Source of the DNA: Methylococcaceae bacterium
GTDB lineage: Bacteria; Pseudomonadota; Gammaproteobacteria; Methylococcales; Methylomonadaceae
Direction of reading: 5' to 3'
NCBI GenBank assembly: GCA_005779525.1
Contig: SXIZ01000134.1
Coordinates: 1 to 16,374 of the forward strand
Length of the DNA stretch: 16,374 bases
The stretch's first letter is position 1. Every line of letters begins with the position of its first letter. The notes below the pieces were generated by a model. That model was not told the origin of the DNA. It was given only the letters and a program-made list of their open reading frames with translations, and searched no databases. The position numbers were made by a program, and so were the translations under genes. This document shows positions 6,961 through 14,607 of the stretch, piece by piece.

Positions 6961-7953
6961 ATGACACATTTATTCTCCTTAAAATCAATTGTTACCACAA
7001 TCAGCCTAGCCTCTATGGCTTTAATAGCTGATAGCAGCTTTGCAGCAGGCGCAACACAAAAAGTAGATGCCGCTTTACCAGAATATGAAAAAGCCAGTGG
7101 CGTTGATGGCAATCTCTCCAGTGTCGGTTCAGACACCTTAGCGAACCTGATGACCTTGTGGGCTGAAGAATTTAACCGTGTCTATCCTAACGTCAATATT
7201 CAAATTCAAGCCGCGGGTTCATCTACTGCGCCGCCAGCATTGACTGAAGGGACTTCAAACTTAGGTCCTATGAGCCGCGAAATGAAAGACGATGAATTAG
7301 AAGCCTTTGAAGGCAAATTCGGTTACAAACCCACCGCCATTCCCGTTGCGATTGATGCGTTAGCGGTTATGGTCAACAAAGACAACCCCGTTAAAGGCTT
7401 AACGATGGAACAAGTCGATGCTATCTTCTCCTCTACGCGTAAATGCGGTGGCGATAAAGATATTGAAAACTGGGGCGATGCTGGCGTTGCTGCGTGGGGC
7501 GCAAAAAGTATTCAATTATACGGTCGTAACTCTGTGTCTGGGACTTATGGTTACTTCAAAGAGCATGCGTTATGTAAAGGTGACTTTAAAAGCAACGTCA
7601 ACGAGCAACCAGGTTCTGCCTCAGTCGTACAATCTGTGACTTCTTCTGCTAACGGCATTGGCTATTCAGGCATGGGCTACAGTACCTCTGGAATAAAAAT
7701 GGTGCCGTTGGCTAAAAAAGGTAGCACGACTTTTGTCGAAGCCACACCTGCAAACGCGGTTTCAGGCGCCTATCCTTTAACACGTTATTTATATGTTTAT
7801 GTAAATAAAAAGCCAAATCAAGCCTTAGCTCCTTTAGAAGGCGAGTTTATTAAAATGGTCCTTTCTAAAACTGGTCAACAAGTCGTTATTAAAGATGGTT
7901 ACATTCCATTACCCGCAAAAGTGGTTGAGAAAATTATTGCCAGCCTAAAATAG
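6961..7953 (+). CDS. pstS: Periplasmic phosphate-binding protein
   Basis: Substrate-binding subunit of the PstSCAB high-affinity phosphate importer. The 330-residue product from ATG 6961 begins with a signal peptide (MTHLFSLKS, hydrophobic core, SFA-AGA cleavage region near residue 28) and has no lipobox, so it should be a free periplasmic protein. Phosphate-ligand loops typical of the family are visible: SVGSDTL (54-60), AAGSSTAP (84-91) and YGRNSVSGTYGYF (187-199). C162 and C205 could form a disulfide. An in-frame ATG at 6931 would add 10 residues, but it lies between the -10 element and the predicted transcription start, so 6961 is preferred. A strong terminator follows before pstC, a common way to make binding protein exceed permease. 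Confidence 0.95.
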   Translation: MTHLFSLKSIVTTISLASMALIADSSFAAGATQKVDAALPEYEKASGVDGNLSSVGSDTLANLMTLWAEEFNRVYPNVNIQIQAAGSSTAPPALTEGTSNLGPMSREMKDDELEAFEGKFGYKPTAIPVAIDALAVMVNKDNPVKGLTMEQVDAIFSSTRKCGGDKDIENWGDAGVAAWGAKSIQLYGRNSVSGTYGYFKEHALCKGDFKSNVNEQPGSASVVQSVTSSANGIGYSGMGYSTSGIKMVPLAKKGSTTFVEATPANAVSGAYPLTRYLYVYVNKKPNQALAPLEGEFIKMVLSKTGQQVVIKDGYIPLPAKVVEKIIASLK

Positions 7954-7977
7954 TTTAGTGTTAGAGGAAGTAGAGAT

Positions 7978-8062
7978 AGCACTCTCAGGTTTGCAGGGAC
8001 GCAAGCACATGGATGTTGCACTGAATTCTTCTGGTCTTTCCTAATATAAAGCAAAGAGTGTT
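7978..8062 (+). ncRNA. Candidate folded RNA element in the pstS-pstC spacer
   Basis: AGCACTCT (7978-7985) can pair with AGAGTGTT (8055-8062) in an 8-bp closing stem with one G-U. Inside, GCAA at 8001-8004 can pair either with TTGC at 7991-7994 (6 bp with neighbours) or with TTGC at 8016-8019, which are mutually exclusive folds. The motif TCAGGTTT occurs at 7985-7992 and again at 8062-8069. The terminator follows within 13 bases. This is a switch-like arrangement read by eye; the pairings are short and could be chance. It matches no riboswitch class I can name. Confidence 0.25.
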
Positions 8063-8074
8063 CAGGTTTAAAAT

Positions 8075-8112
8075 GGCCGGGATTCGTTAGCGGATTCCGG
8101 CCTAATTTTTTT
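8075..8112 (+). terminator. Intrinsic terminator between pstS and pstC
   Basis: GGCCGGGATTCG (8075-8086) pairs along all 12 positions with CGGATTCCGGCC (8091-8102), two of the pairs being G-U, around a TTAG loop. CCTAA leads into seven Ts ending at 8112. Placed between pstS and pstC, it should cut most transcripts after pstS and let a fraction read through into pstCAB-phoU. Confidence 0.88.
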
Positions 8113-8145
8113 ACGCGTTGTATTCATTAAATAGAAAATATTCGC

Positions 8146-10422
8146 ATGAGTGAAATAAATTCAATCGATAAACCTGCTTCCCTGGTTAACTCGGCAACCA
8201 GCCGCCATGAGCGCTGGCGCTTACTGAAAGATCAATTAGCGCGTTACGGGGTAGTCGTTGGTGGTTTAGGAGTGATTGTTGCCATCGTGTTAATTTTCTT
8301 TTACTTGCTATACGTGGTTTTTCCATTATTTCTGCCTGCCAAAGTTGAAATGATAAGTCACTACGCACTCCCTGAAGCTGCGCTGGGCAAAACCATGTTA
8401 TTAGAGGTTGAAGAACAAAATACCCTGGCAGTGCGCTATACCGATCAAGGTCAAGCCGTTTTTTTTGACACCAAAAGCGGAAAAACCGTTTTAGTGCAAG
8501 CGATTGCCATCCCTAAGAGTGCAAAAATCAGCAGCTTTGCAAAAGGCAGTCCAGCGAATGAAGGCGCTGTTGTCTATGGTCTAAGTGATGGGCGCGCCAT
8601 TGTCGCCAAACATAAATTTACCGTGACCTTTGTCGACAACAAAAAAACCATTACCCCCTCCATCAAATATCCTTTAGGTGAACAGCCTTTAGTTGTTAAC
8701 AGCAATGGTACAGCAATCGATAATATCGCCATCAAAGTGGGTGAAGATGACACCACGATTGTGGCTAAGTCGGGTGATAAAATTCGGGTATTAAACTTTG
8801 CCAAAGAACAATCGTTATTCGAAGAAGAAGCCAAGTGGACCCACTCTGAAGCGACGTTGAATATGCCCGCATCAGGCGTGACGCATATGTTAGTGGATAA
8901 AGAAGAAAGTAATTTATTCTTATTAAGTAACGATGGACGCTTAGGGTTTATTGATATCAGTGACAAAACAAATCCGGTCATTAAACAGGAATTAAATATT
9001 GTTGCCGCGGGTACCACGGTCACCAGTTTCGAGTTTCTCAATGGTGATTTATCTCTACTCATAGGGGATTCCAATGGCTTAGTGAGTCAATGGGGCATGG
9101 TCAAAGATGCTACTAACCGCCCTGCCCTGCAAAAAATGCGGGAATTTAAAGTTTCGGATAAACCTATTCTAAGCATTAACGCCGAACAACGCCGTAAAGG
9201 CTTTATGGCGGTGGATGCCAGTGGCTTAGTCGGTATTTATCATTCCACCTCCGAGCGGGAAATGATAAAAGAACAGATGGCAGAGTCAGCCCCTGCGGCT
9301 GTGGTGATGTCACCGCGGGCCAGTGCCTTGATGATTCAATCAGACAATGGCGACATCCAATTTTGGCATGTCGATAATGAACATCCGGAAGTCTCTATCC
9401 GCTCTTTATGGCAACAAGTTTGGTATGAAAGCTATGCAGCCCCTGGCTATACGTGGCAATCTTCGTCGGCTAGTAGCGATTTCGAACCTAAATACAGCTT
9501 AATCCCTCTGGTATTCGGCACATTAAAAGCGGCATTTTATGCGATGTTGGTGGCTATACCACTCTCACTCATGGGCGCTATTTACACCGCGTATTTTATG
9601 GCACCGAAGATGCGGGTTATCGTCAAACCCACCATTGAATTGATGGGCGCGTTACCTACCGTGATTTTAGGCTTTTTGGCTGGCTTATGGCTGGCGCCTT
9701 TTATCGAGAAAAATCTGGCGGGCATGTTTTCCTTTTTAGTCATCGCCCCGCTGGGAGTCATGCTCTTTGCCTTACTTTGGCAGTATGTTCCCAAAGAACA
9801 CCGCCAAAAAATCCCTGAAGGTTGGGATGCCGCACTTTTGATTCCTGTAATTATTTTGAGCACCTGGTTTGCTTTTGCGATCAGTGTGCCTTTAGAAACT
9901 ATGTTGTTTGATCAAACTTTGCGTGAATGGTTTAAAAGCGAGTTTGGCATAGGTTACGATCAGCGTAATGCGATGGTCGTCGGCATCGCGATGGGTTTTG
10001 CGGTGATTCCGACCATCTTCTCGATTGCAGAAGATGCAATCTTTAGCGTACCTAAGCACTTAACTGTGGGTTCCTTAGCCTTAGGAGCAACTCCTTGGCA
10101 AACCATGACCAAAGTGGTTTTACTGACAGCGAGTCCAGGGATATTCTCAGCAGTCATGATTGGGTTTGGACGCGCGATTGGTGAAACCATGATTGTCTTA
10201 ATGGCGACAGGCAATACCCCTGTGATGGACATTAGTATATTTCAGGGCCTGCGCACACTCGCAGCCAATATTGCGGTAGAAATGCCAGAAGCGGAAGTGG
10301 ATAGTTCCCATTATCGGGTATTGTTTTTAGCAGCCTTAGTGCTGTTTCTATTCACATTTATTTTTAACACACTCGCCGAAGTCATTCGGCAACGCTTACG
10401 TGAAAGGTATAGTTCCTTATGA
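8146..10422 (+). CDS. pstC: Phosphate ABC transporter permease PstC, long form
   Basis: Inner-membrane channel subunit. It has 758 residues against about 320 for E. coli PstC. TM1 is at about 36-60, followed by a soluble, predicted periplasmic insertion from about 65 to 445, then the permease domain from about 450 to the end. The insertion is beta-rich and contains WD40/propeller-like blade ends: NDGRLGFIDI, DSNGLVSQW, DASGLVGIY and DNGDIQFWHV. The cytoplasmic coupling (EAA-type) loop is VGSLALGATPWQTM through FGRAIGE, about residues 642-680, and contacts PstB. Long PstC forms are known in Pseudomonas and Vibrio relatives. The start lacks a visible Shine-Dalgarno. It overlaps pstA by 4 bases (ATGA), suggesting translational coupling. 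Confidence 0.93.
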   Translation: MSEINSIDKPASLVNSATSRHERWRLLKDQLARYGVVVGGLGVIVAIVLIFFYLLYVVFPLFLPAKVEMISHYALPEAALGKTMLLEVEEQNTLAVRYTDQGQAVFFDTKSGKTVLVQAIAIPKSAKISSFAKGSPANEGAVVYGLSDGRAIVAKHKFTVTFVDNKKTITPSIKYPLGEQPLVVNSNGTAIDNIAIKVGEDDTTIVAKSGDKIRVLNFAKEQSLFEEEAKWTHSEATLNMPASGVTHMLVDKEESNLFLLSNDGRLGFIDISDKTNPVIKQELNIVAAGTTVTSFEFLNGDLSLLIGDSNGLVSQWGMVKDATNRPALQKMREFKVSDKPILSINAEQRRKGFMAVDASGLVGIYHSTSEREMIKEQMAESAPAAVVMSPRASALMIQSDNGDIQFWHVDNEHPEVSIRSLWQQVWYESYAAPGYTWQSSSASSDFEPKYSLIPLVFGTLKAAFYAMLVAIPLSLMGAIYTAYFMAPKMRVIVKPTIELMGALPTVILGFLAGLWLAPFIEKNLAGMFSFLVIAPLGVMLFALLWQYVPKEHRQKIPEGWDAALLIPVIILSTWFAFAISVPLETMLFDQTLREWFKSEFGIGYDQRNAMVVGIAMGFAVIPTIFSIAEDAIFSVPKHLTVGSLALGATPWQTMTKVVLLTASPGIFSAVMIGFGRAIGETMIVLMATGNTPVMDISIFQGLRTLAANIAVEMPEAEVDSSHYRVLFLAALVLFLFTFIFNTLAEVIRQRLRERYSSL

Positions 10423-12074
10423 TTAAAGCATGGTTTAAAAGCGGCGAACCTTGGGTTTGGGTGAATGCAGCCGCAGTCAGTACGTGTCTGATCATGGTAA
10501 TTGGCGTGTTAGGTCTGTTGGTTGTCCGTGGCATTGGACATTTTTGGCCAACATCTGTAGCCGAGTTCACTTATCAGCAAGACGACGGTACAACGCAAAA
10601 AATTATTGGCGAAAAAATTGATACGAGTGTCATGCCCTTGATTATGGCACGTGAAAGCGGTTTTAAAATGGCTGATTCTGAAGATCATTTAATTCAATAT
10701 CAACTAAAAACGGGTAACCGTGATGTGACCGCCGTGGATTTTCGTTGGATTGAAGAACGCAAAATTCAGCATATGGAATATCCGCAAGAGTTGCTCGTAG
10801 TTGAGCGTCGCGAATGGGGTAATTTTTACGGGCGCCTAGTCGCGGTGAAATCTGGCGGGCAAGTGGTTGCCAGCGGTGAACAAGCATTACCCATGGCGCA
10901 AGAGAAAATTGCGAATGCCTTGGAGATCTTCAAACAAATCTCGCACCTGGAAAAAAAGGAAATTGGTTCTATTAACTATGCGTTAGAACGTTTACGTTTA
11001 AAGCAGCGAAAACTGGAATTAAAAAATGCGCTAGATGCAACGGCAAAGCAGGCTATTGTCGCTGAAAAAGCGGAATACGATGTGCAATACAAGCAATATC
11101 AAGCACAATTAGCTGAGTTATACAAAAAAGTCCGTAGCGATAGTTTGGTGTTAAAAACCGAAAGCGATGCCGAGCAAACTATTCCATTAGCCAAAATTGT
11201 GCGCGTTTATCAGCCCAACACCATGAATGTTTTCCAAAAACTAGGACATTATGGTGTCAAGTTTATCGAGTTTTTAACCGATGACCCGCGGGAAGCCAAT
11301 ACTGAAGGCGGGATTTTTCCGGCTATTTTCGGAACCGTTATGATGGTGATGCTGATGGCGATTATTGTGACCCCTTTTGGCGTGATTGCTGCGGTCTACT
11401 TGCGCGAATATGCCAAGCAGGGATTTGTCACTCGCTTGATTCGGATTGCGGTGAATAACTTGGCTGGGGTGCCCTCGGTGGTCTACGGCGTGTTTGGTCT
11501 AGGTTTTTTTGTCTACATTTTGGGCGGCAATATAGATCAATTGTTTTTCCCCGAATCTGCGCCTGCGCCAGTATTTGGAACACCTGGTATGTTATGGGCG
11601 TCCATTACCCTCGCCTTATTAACCTTACCCGTAGTGATTGTCTCCACCGAAGAAGGTTTGGCACGTATTCCTAAAGCCATACGTGAAGGCAGTCTCGCTC
11701 TGGGTGCCACCAAATTGGAAACCTTGTGGCGTACCGTGTTACCGATGGCTAGCCCAGCCATGATGACCGGGTTAATTTTAGCGGTAGCGCGTGCGGCGGG
11801 AGAAGTTGCCCCCTTAATGCTGGTGGGTGTGGTCAAATTGGCGCCCACGTTACCTTTGGATGGTAACTTTCCGTTTGTGCATTTAGATCGTAAATTTATG
11901 CACTTAGGGTTTCACATTTACGATGTCGGCTTCCAAAGTCCGAACGTTGAGGCCGCAAGACCCCTGGTCTATGCCACCTCTTTATTACTGGTATTGGTCA
12001 TTGTGGGCTTAAATTTAGCGGCTATTTTGATCAGAAATAATTTGCGCGAAAAATATCGCGCCTTGGAAGGTTAA
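10419..12074 (+). CDS. pstA: Phosphate ABC transporter permease PstA, long form
   Basis: Second channel subunit, 551 residues against about 296 in E. coli. TM1 is at about 16-38. A predicted periplasmic region of about 250 residues follows, of the DUF3333 type, in which residues 160-240 are a charged heptad-like helix suggesting a coiled coil (LEKKEIGSINYALERLRLKQ and onward). The permease domain starts near residue 298 (GIFPAIFGTVMMVMLM). The EAA loop is EGSLALGATKLETLWRTVLP (423-442), continuing to ARAAGE. The ATG overlaps the pstC stop by 4 bases, and pstB begins 3 bases after its stop. With PstC, both membrane subunits carry large extracytoplasmic insertions at the same place in their topology. 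Confidence 0.93.
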   Translation: MIKAWFKSGEPWVWVNAAAVSTCLIMVIGVLGLLVVRGIGHFWPTSVAEFTYQQDDGTTQKIIGEKIDTSVMPLIMARESGFKMADSEDHLIQYQLKTGNRDVTAVDFRWIEERKIQHMEYPQELLVVERREWGNFYGRLVAVKSGGQVVASGEQALPMAQEKIANALEIFKQISHLEKKEIGSINYALERLRLKQRKLELKNALDATAKQAIVAEKAEYDVQYKQYQAQLAELYKKVRSDSLVLKTESDAEQTIPLAKIVRVYQPNTMNVFQKLGHYGVKFIEFLTDDPREANTEGGIFPAIFGTVMMVMLMAIIVTPFGVIAAVYLREYAKQGFVTRLIRIAVNNLAGVPSVVYGVFGLGFFVYILGGNIDQLFFPESAPAPVFGTPGMLWASITLALLTLPVVIVSTEEGLARIPKAIREGSLALGATKLETLWRTVLPMASPAMMTGLILAVARAAGEVAPLMLVGVVKLAPTLPLDGNFPFVHLDRKFMHLGFHIYDVGFQSPNVEAARPLVYATSLLLVLVIVGLNLAAILIRNNLREKYRALEG

Positions 12075-12077
12075 CCC

Positions 12078-12911
12078 ATGACTACACAAGAATCTCCTCG
12101 TTCACACGCGATCGATATGAGCTCCGTTTTGCGGGGTGTTGGTGACCATGAGCCACAACAAACGTGTATTGAAGTTAAAAATTTAAATTTGTTTTACGGC
12201 ACTAAACAAGCACTGCATGGTATCAATATGTCCATGCCCAAAAAAAGGGTGACGGCCTATATTGGGCCCAGCGGTTGTGGTAAATCCACCCTACTCCGCT
12301 GTATTAACCGCATGAATGATTTAGTCGACAGCGCAAGAATTGAGGGCGAAATCTTAGTCAACGGTGAAAATATTTATGATAAGTCAGTGAATGTTGCCGC
12401 CTTACGCCGTCAAGTAGGAATGGTTTTCCAAAAACCGAACCCATTTCCAAAGTCCATTTTTGAAAACGTGGCCTATGGCCTACGCATTCAAGGGATTAAT
12501 GATAAACGCACCCTCGAAGAAACCGTCGAAAAAGCCTTACGTGGTGCAGCCTTATGGGATGAAATGAAGGATAGGCTGAACGATAATGCTTTAGGGATGT
12601 CAGGTGGACAGCAGCAACGACTAGTGATTGCACGGGCGATTGCCATTGAACCCGAAGTGTTATTATTAGACGAACCTGCGTCGGCCTTAGACCCTATTTC
12701 TACCTTAAAAGTTGAAGAGCTGATCAATGAACTGAAAGAAAAATACACTATCGTCATTGTGACGCACAACATGCAACAAGCAGCACGCGTGTCCGACTAT
12801 ACTGCCTTTATGTATATGGGTGAGTTGATTGAAATGGGCAACACCAGTGAGTTGTTTACTAACCCCAAGAAAAAACAGACCGAAGATTACATCACTGGTC
12901 GATACGGTTAA
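12078..12911 (+). CDS. pstB: Phosphate ABC transporter ATP-binding protein
   Basis: ATPase subunit powering phosphate import, on the cytoplasmic face of PstCA. All ABC motifs are present in 277 residues: Walker A GPSGCGKST (63-71), Q-loop VFQKPNPFP (Q118), signature MSGGQQQR (174-181, with M in place of the usual L), Walker B VLLLDEP (194-200), the D-loop ALDP and switch histidine H230 in VTHN. The long RINRMNDL/DSARIEGEI segment is typical of PstB. The start at 12078 leaves a 30-residue N-terminal tail before the fold; ATG 12117 is an internal alternative. It sits in the expected order pstA-pstB-phoU with 14 bases to phoU. Confidence 0.97.
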   Translation: MTTQESPRSHAIDMSSVLRGVGDHEPQQTCIEVKNLNLFYGTKQALHGINMSMPKKRVTAYIGPSGCGKSTLLRCINRMNDLVDSARIEGEILVNGENIYDKSVNVAALRRQVGMVFQKPNPFPKSIFENVAYGLRIQGINDKRTLEETVEKALRGAALWDEMKDRLNDNALGMSGGQQQRLVIARAIAIEPEVLLLDEPASALDPISTLKVEELINELKEKYTIVIVTHNMQQAARVSDYTAFMYMGELIEMGNTSELFTNPKKKQTEDYITGRYG

Positions 12912-12925
12912 TTCAGGAGTACGAC

Positions 12926-13642
12926 ATGGATAATAGCAAAATTGGACATCATATTTCCGAGCAGTTTAATAAAGAACTGGAAGATATACGCAACAAAGTA
13001 TTGACCATGGGGGGCTTAGTTGAGCAGCAAATCGAGCTGGCGGTAAAAGCTTTCACCACAGGTGACATTGAAATCGCTGAACAAGTGATCAAGCAAGATA
13101 ATCTTGTTGACGCCTTTGAAATGGCAATCGATCAAGAATGTACGCAAATTTTGGCGTTACGTCAGCCAACAGCGTTTGATTTACGTTTATTGCTTACGGT
13201 CATTAAAATTATTAACGAGCTGGAAATCGTGGGTGATTTAGCAGAACGCATAGCGAAAATGTCCATTCACCTCTCCAGCACAGAGGGTAAGCGCGATAAC
13301 TATTATGAAGTTCAACATATGGCCGAGTTGGTCAAAGACATGTTGCATCGTGCTTTAGATGTATTTGCCCGGATGAGTATTGAGAATATCACCGACATTA
13401 CTGGCTTGGATGAAAATGTAGATCGTGAATACAGCAGTATTATTCGGCAATTAATTACTCAAATGATGGAAGATCCCCGCAATATTACCCGCACACTGGA
13501 TGTACTTTGGACCGTGCGTGCATTAGAACGCATTGGTGATCATGCTTGCTATATCTGTGAGCATTTGATCTATATGATTAAAGGTGAGGCCGTCAGACAT
13601 TTAACTCAAGAAGAATTAGAGAAAAAAGTTAAAGGTGCCTAA
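12926..13642 (+). CDS. phoU: Phosphate signalling regulator PhoU
   Basis: Cytoplasmic three-helix-bundle repeat protein that links PstSCAB state to PhoR and keeps the Pho regulon off when phosphate is plentiful. The 238 residues are the usual length. Two PhoU repeats are visible, each with the conserved acidic helix: NELEIVGDLAERIAKM (about residues 93-108) and RALERIGDHACYICEHLIYM (about 194-213), which supply the metal-binding E/D clusters. AGGAG at 12915-12919 lies 6 bases before the ATG, a stronger ribosome site than those of pstC or pstB. It is the last gene of the pst unit; a repeat element follows directly. Confidence 0.96.
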   Translation: MDNSKIGHHISEQFNKELEDIRNKVLTMGGLVEQQIELAVKAFTTGDIEIAEQVIKQDNLVDAFEMAIDQECTQILALRQPTAFDLRLLLTVIKIINELEIVGDLAERIAKMSIHLSSTEGKRDNYYEVQHMAELVKDMLHRALDVFARMSIENITDITGLDENVDREYSSIIRQLITQMMEDPRNITRTLDVLWTVRALERIGDHACYICEHLIYMIKGEAVRHLTQEELEKKVKGA

Positions 13643-13676
13643 TGAGCCACGCGCGCCTGTGGTGAACACAAACTGA

Positions 13677-13825
13677 CTAGTACTTAGTTAATTTTGTTTT
13701 GGCGGTTACTAAAATATTCCGTTCACCCATGAGCCTGTCGAATGGCTTTGTGGTTCATGGTTCGACAAGCTCGCCACGAACAGTTTTTTTATTTCCACGA
13801 CATTATAAAATTGACTGAGTACTAG
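13677..13825. mobile_element. 149-bp MITE-like element with nested palindrome
   Basis: Terminal inverted repeats of 19 bases, CTAGTACTTAGTTAATTTT (13677-13695) and AAAATTGACTGAGTACTAG (13807-13825), match at 17 of 19 positions and both end in CTAG. Inside are two arms, 13721-13742 and 13761-13781, sharing GTTC and GAGCYTGTCGAA in inverted orientation. From memory this core is a widespread proteobacterial intergenic repeat. No coding frame fits inside, so mobilisation would have to be in trans. The right end recurs at 2611-2660. I saw no clear target-site duplication. The element occupies most of the gap between phoU and phoB. Confidence 0.65.
13721..13790 (+). terminator. REP-like palindrome followed by T7
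   Basis: The inverted arms 13721-13742 and 13761-13781 can fold around an 18-base loop. The right arm ends in GAACAG followed by seven Ts at 13784-13790, then ATTT. This could terminate the pst-phoU transcript. The arms are imperfect (mismatches in the ACCCAT/TGGC portion), so efficiency is uncertain. Confidence 0.45.
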
Positions 13826-13911
13826 GTGTACAAACCCCAGGTATTCGGGTAGCGAATCTCTTTAACCGATGTGTTCAAACTCAACTTGCGTTTCAGGAAA
13901 TAGTCCCAACA

Positions 13912-14601
13912 ATGTTATTTAAAATTTTAGTAGTGGAAGATGAAGATGCCATCAGAGGAATGTTGATGGTGGTGCTACAACAGGCGGGATTTGACGTCAA
14001 AGCGGCAGCGGATGCCGAGAAGGCCCAAAAATGTCTCGAACAGGAGATGCCAGATCTGATTTTATTGGATTGGATGTTACCTGGCATCAGTGGCGTAGAA
14101 TGGGCTAGACGCTTAAAAAAAGAAACTGCGTATATGGAGTTACCCATTATCCTACTCACCGCACGCGGCGAAGAAGAAGACAAAGTGCGGGGCTTGGAGA
14201 TCGGAGCCGACGACTATATGACCAAACCCTTCTCCCCCAAAGAATTGGTGGCTCGCATTCGTGCGGTTTTGCGCCGCAGCGGCAAGAATGCAGATGCAGT
14301 ACAAATCGCGGTGGGCGATATGGTGTTGGATACCGATCAACATAAATTAAGTATCGGCAATCAGTTATTAGATGTCAGCCCAACGGAATTTCGCTTAATG
14401 CAATTTTTTCTGACCCATCCCGATAAAGTCTATAGCCGCACCCAATTACTCGATCAAGTCTGGGGACGGAGCGTGTATATAGAAGAACGTACGGTCGATG
14501 TGCATATTCGGCGCTTACGCAAAATTTTGGGTGAATATGGCCGCGAAGACTGGGTACAAACCGTACGTGGTTTTGGCTATCGTTTTTCAGTATTGAACTA
14601 A
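13912..14601 (+). CDS. phoB: Phosphate regulon response regulator PhoB
   Basis: OmpR-family transcription factor that binds Pho boxes when phosphorylated by PhoR. The receiver domain (1-120) has the acidic pocket at E9/D10, phospho-acceptor D53 (LLDWMLPG), switch T83 (LLTARGEEED) and K105 (TKPFSPKEL). The winged-helix DNA-binding domain covers about 130-227, with SPTEFRLMQFFLTHP, the recognition helix SVYIEERTVDVHIRRLRK and the wing VRGFGYRF. The 229 residues match E. coli PhoB. The ribosome site is poor: AGGAA lies about 15 bases upstream. No Pho box is visible between the repeat element and the start, so autoregulation as in E. coli is not supported here. Six bases separate it from phoR. 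Confidence 0.97.
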   Translation: MLFKILVVEDEDAIRGMLMVVLQQAGFDVKAAADAEKAQKCLEQEMPDLILLDWMLPGISGVEWARRLKKETAYMELPIILLTARGEEEDKVRGLEIGADDYMTKPFSPKELVARIRAVLRRSGKNADAVQIAVGDMVLDTDQHKLSIGNQLLDVSPTEFRLMQFFLTHPDKVYSRTQLLDQVWGRSVYIEERTVDVHIRRLRKILGEYGREDWVQTVRGFGYRFSVLN

Positions 14602-14607
14602 GGCAAT

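Noticed and set aside
7994..8006. GGGACGCAAGC resembling the GGGACGCAAAGCC core of the c-di-GMP (GEMM-I) riboswitch
   Set aside because: The other hallmark segments of that class (GGCAAACC upstream and the receptor part downstream) are absent, and the flanking pairings differ. The resemblance is confined to a short string.
8574..9074. 166-codon minus-strand open frame
   Set aside because: Antisense to the beta-rich insertion of pstC; no domain, no ribosome site, and the plus-strand frame is continuous.
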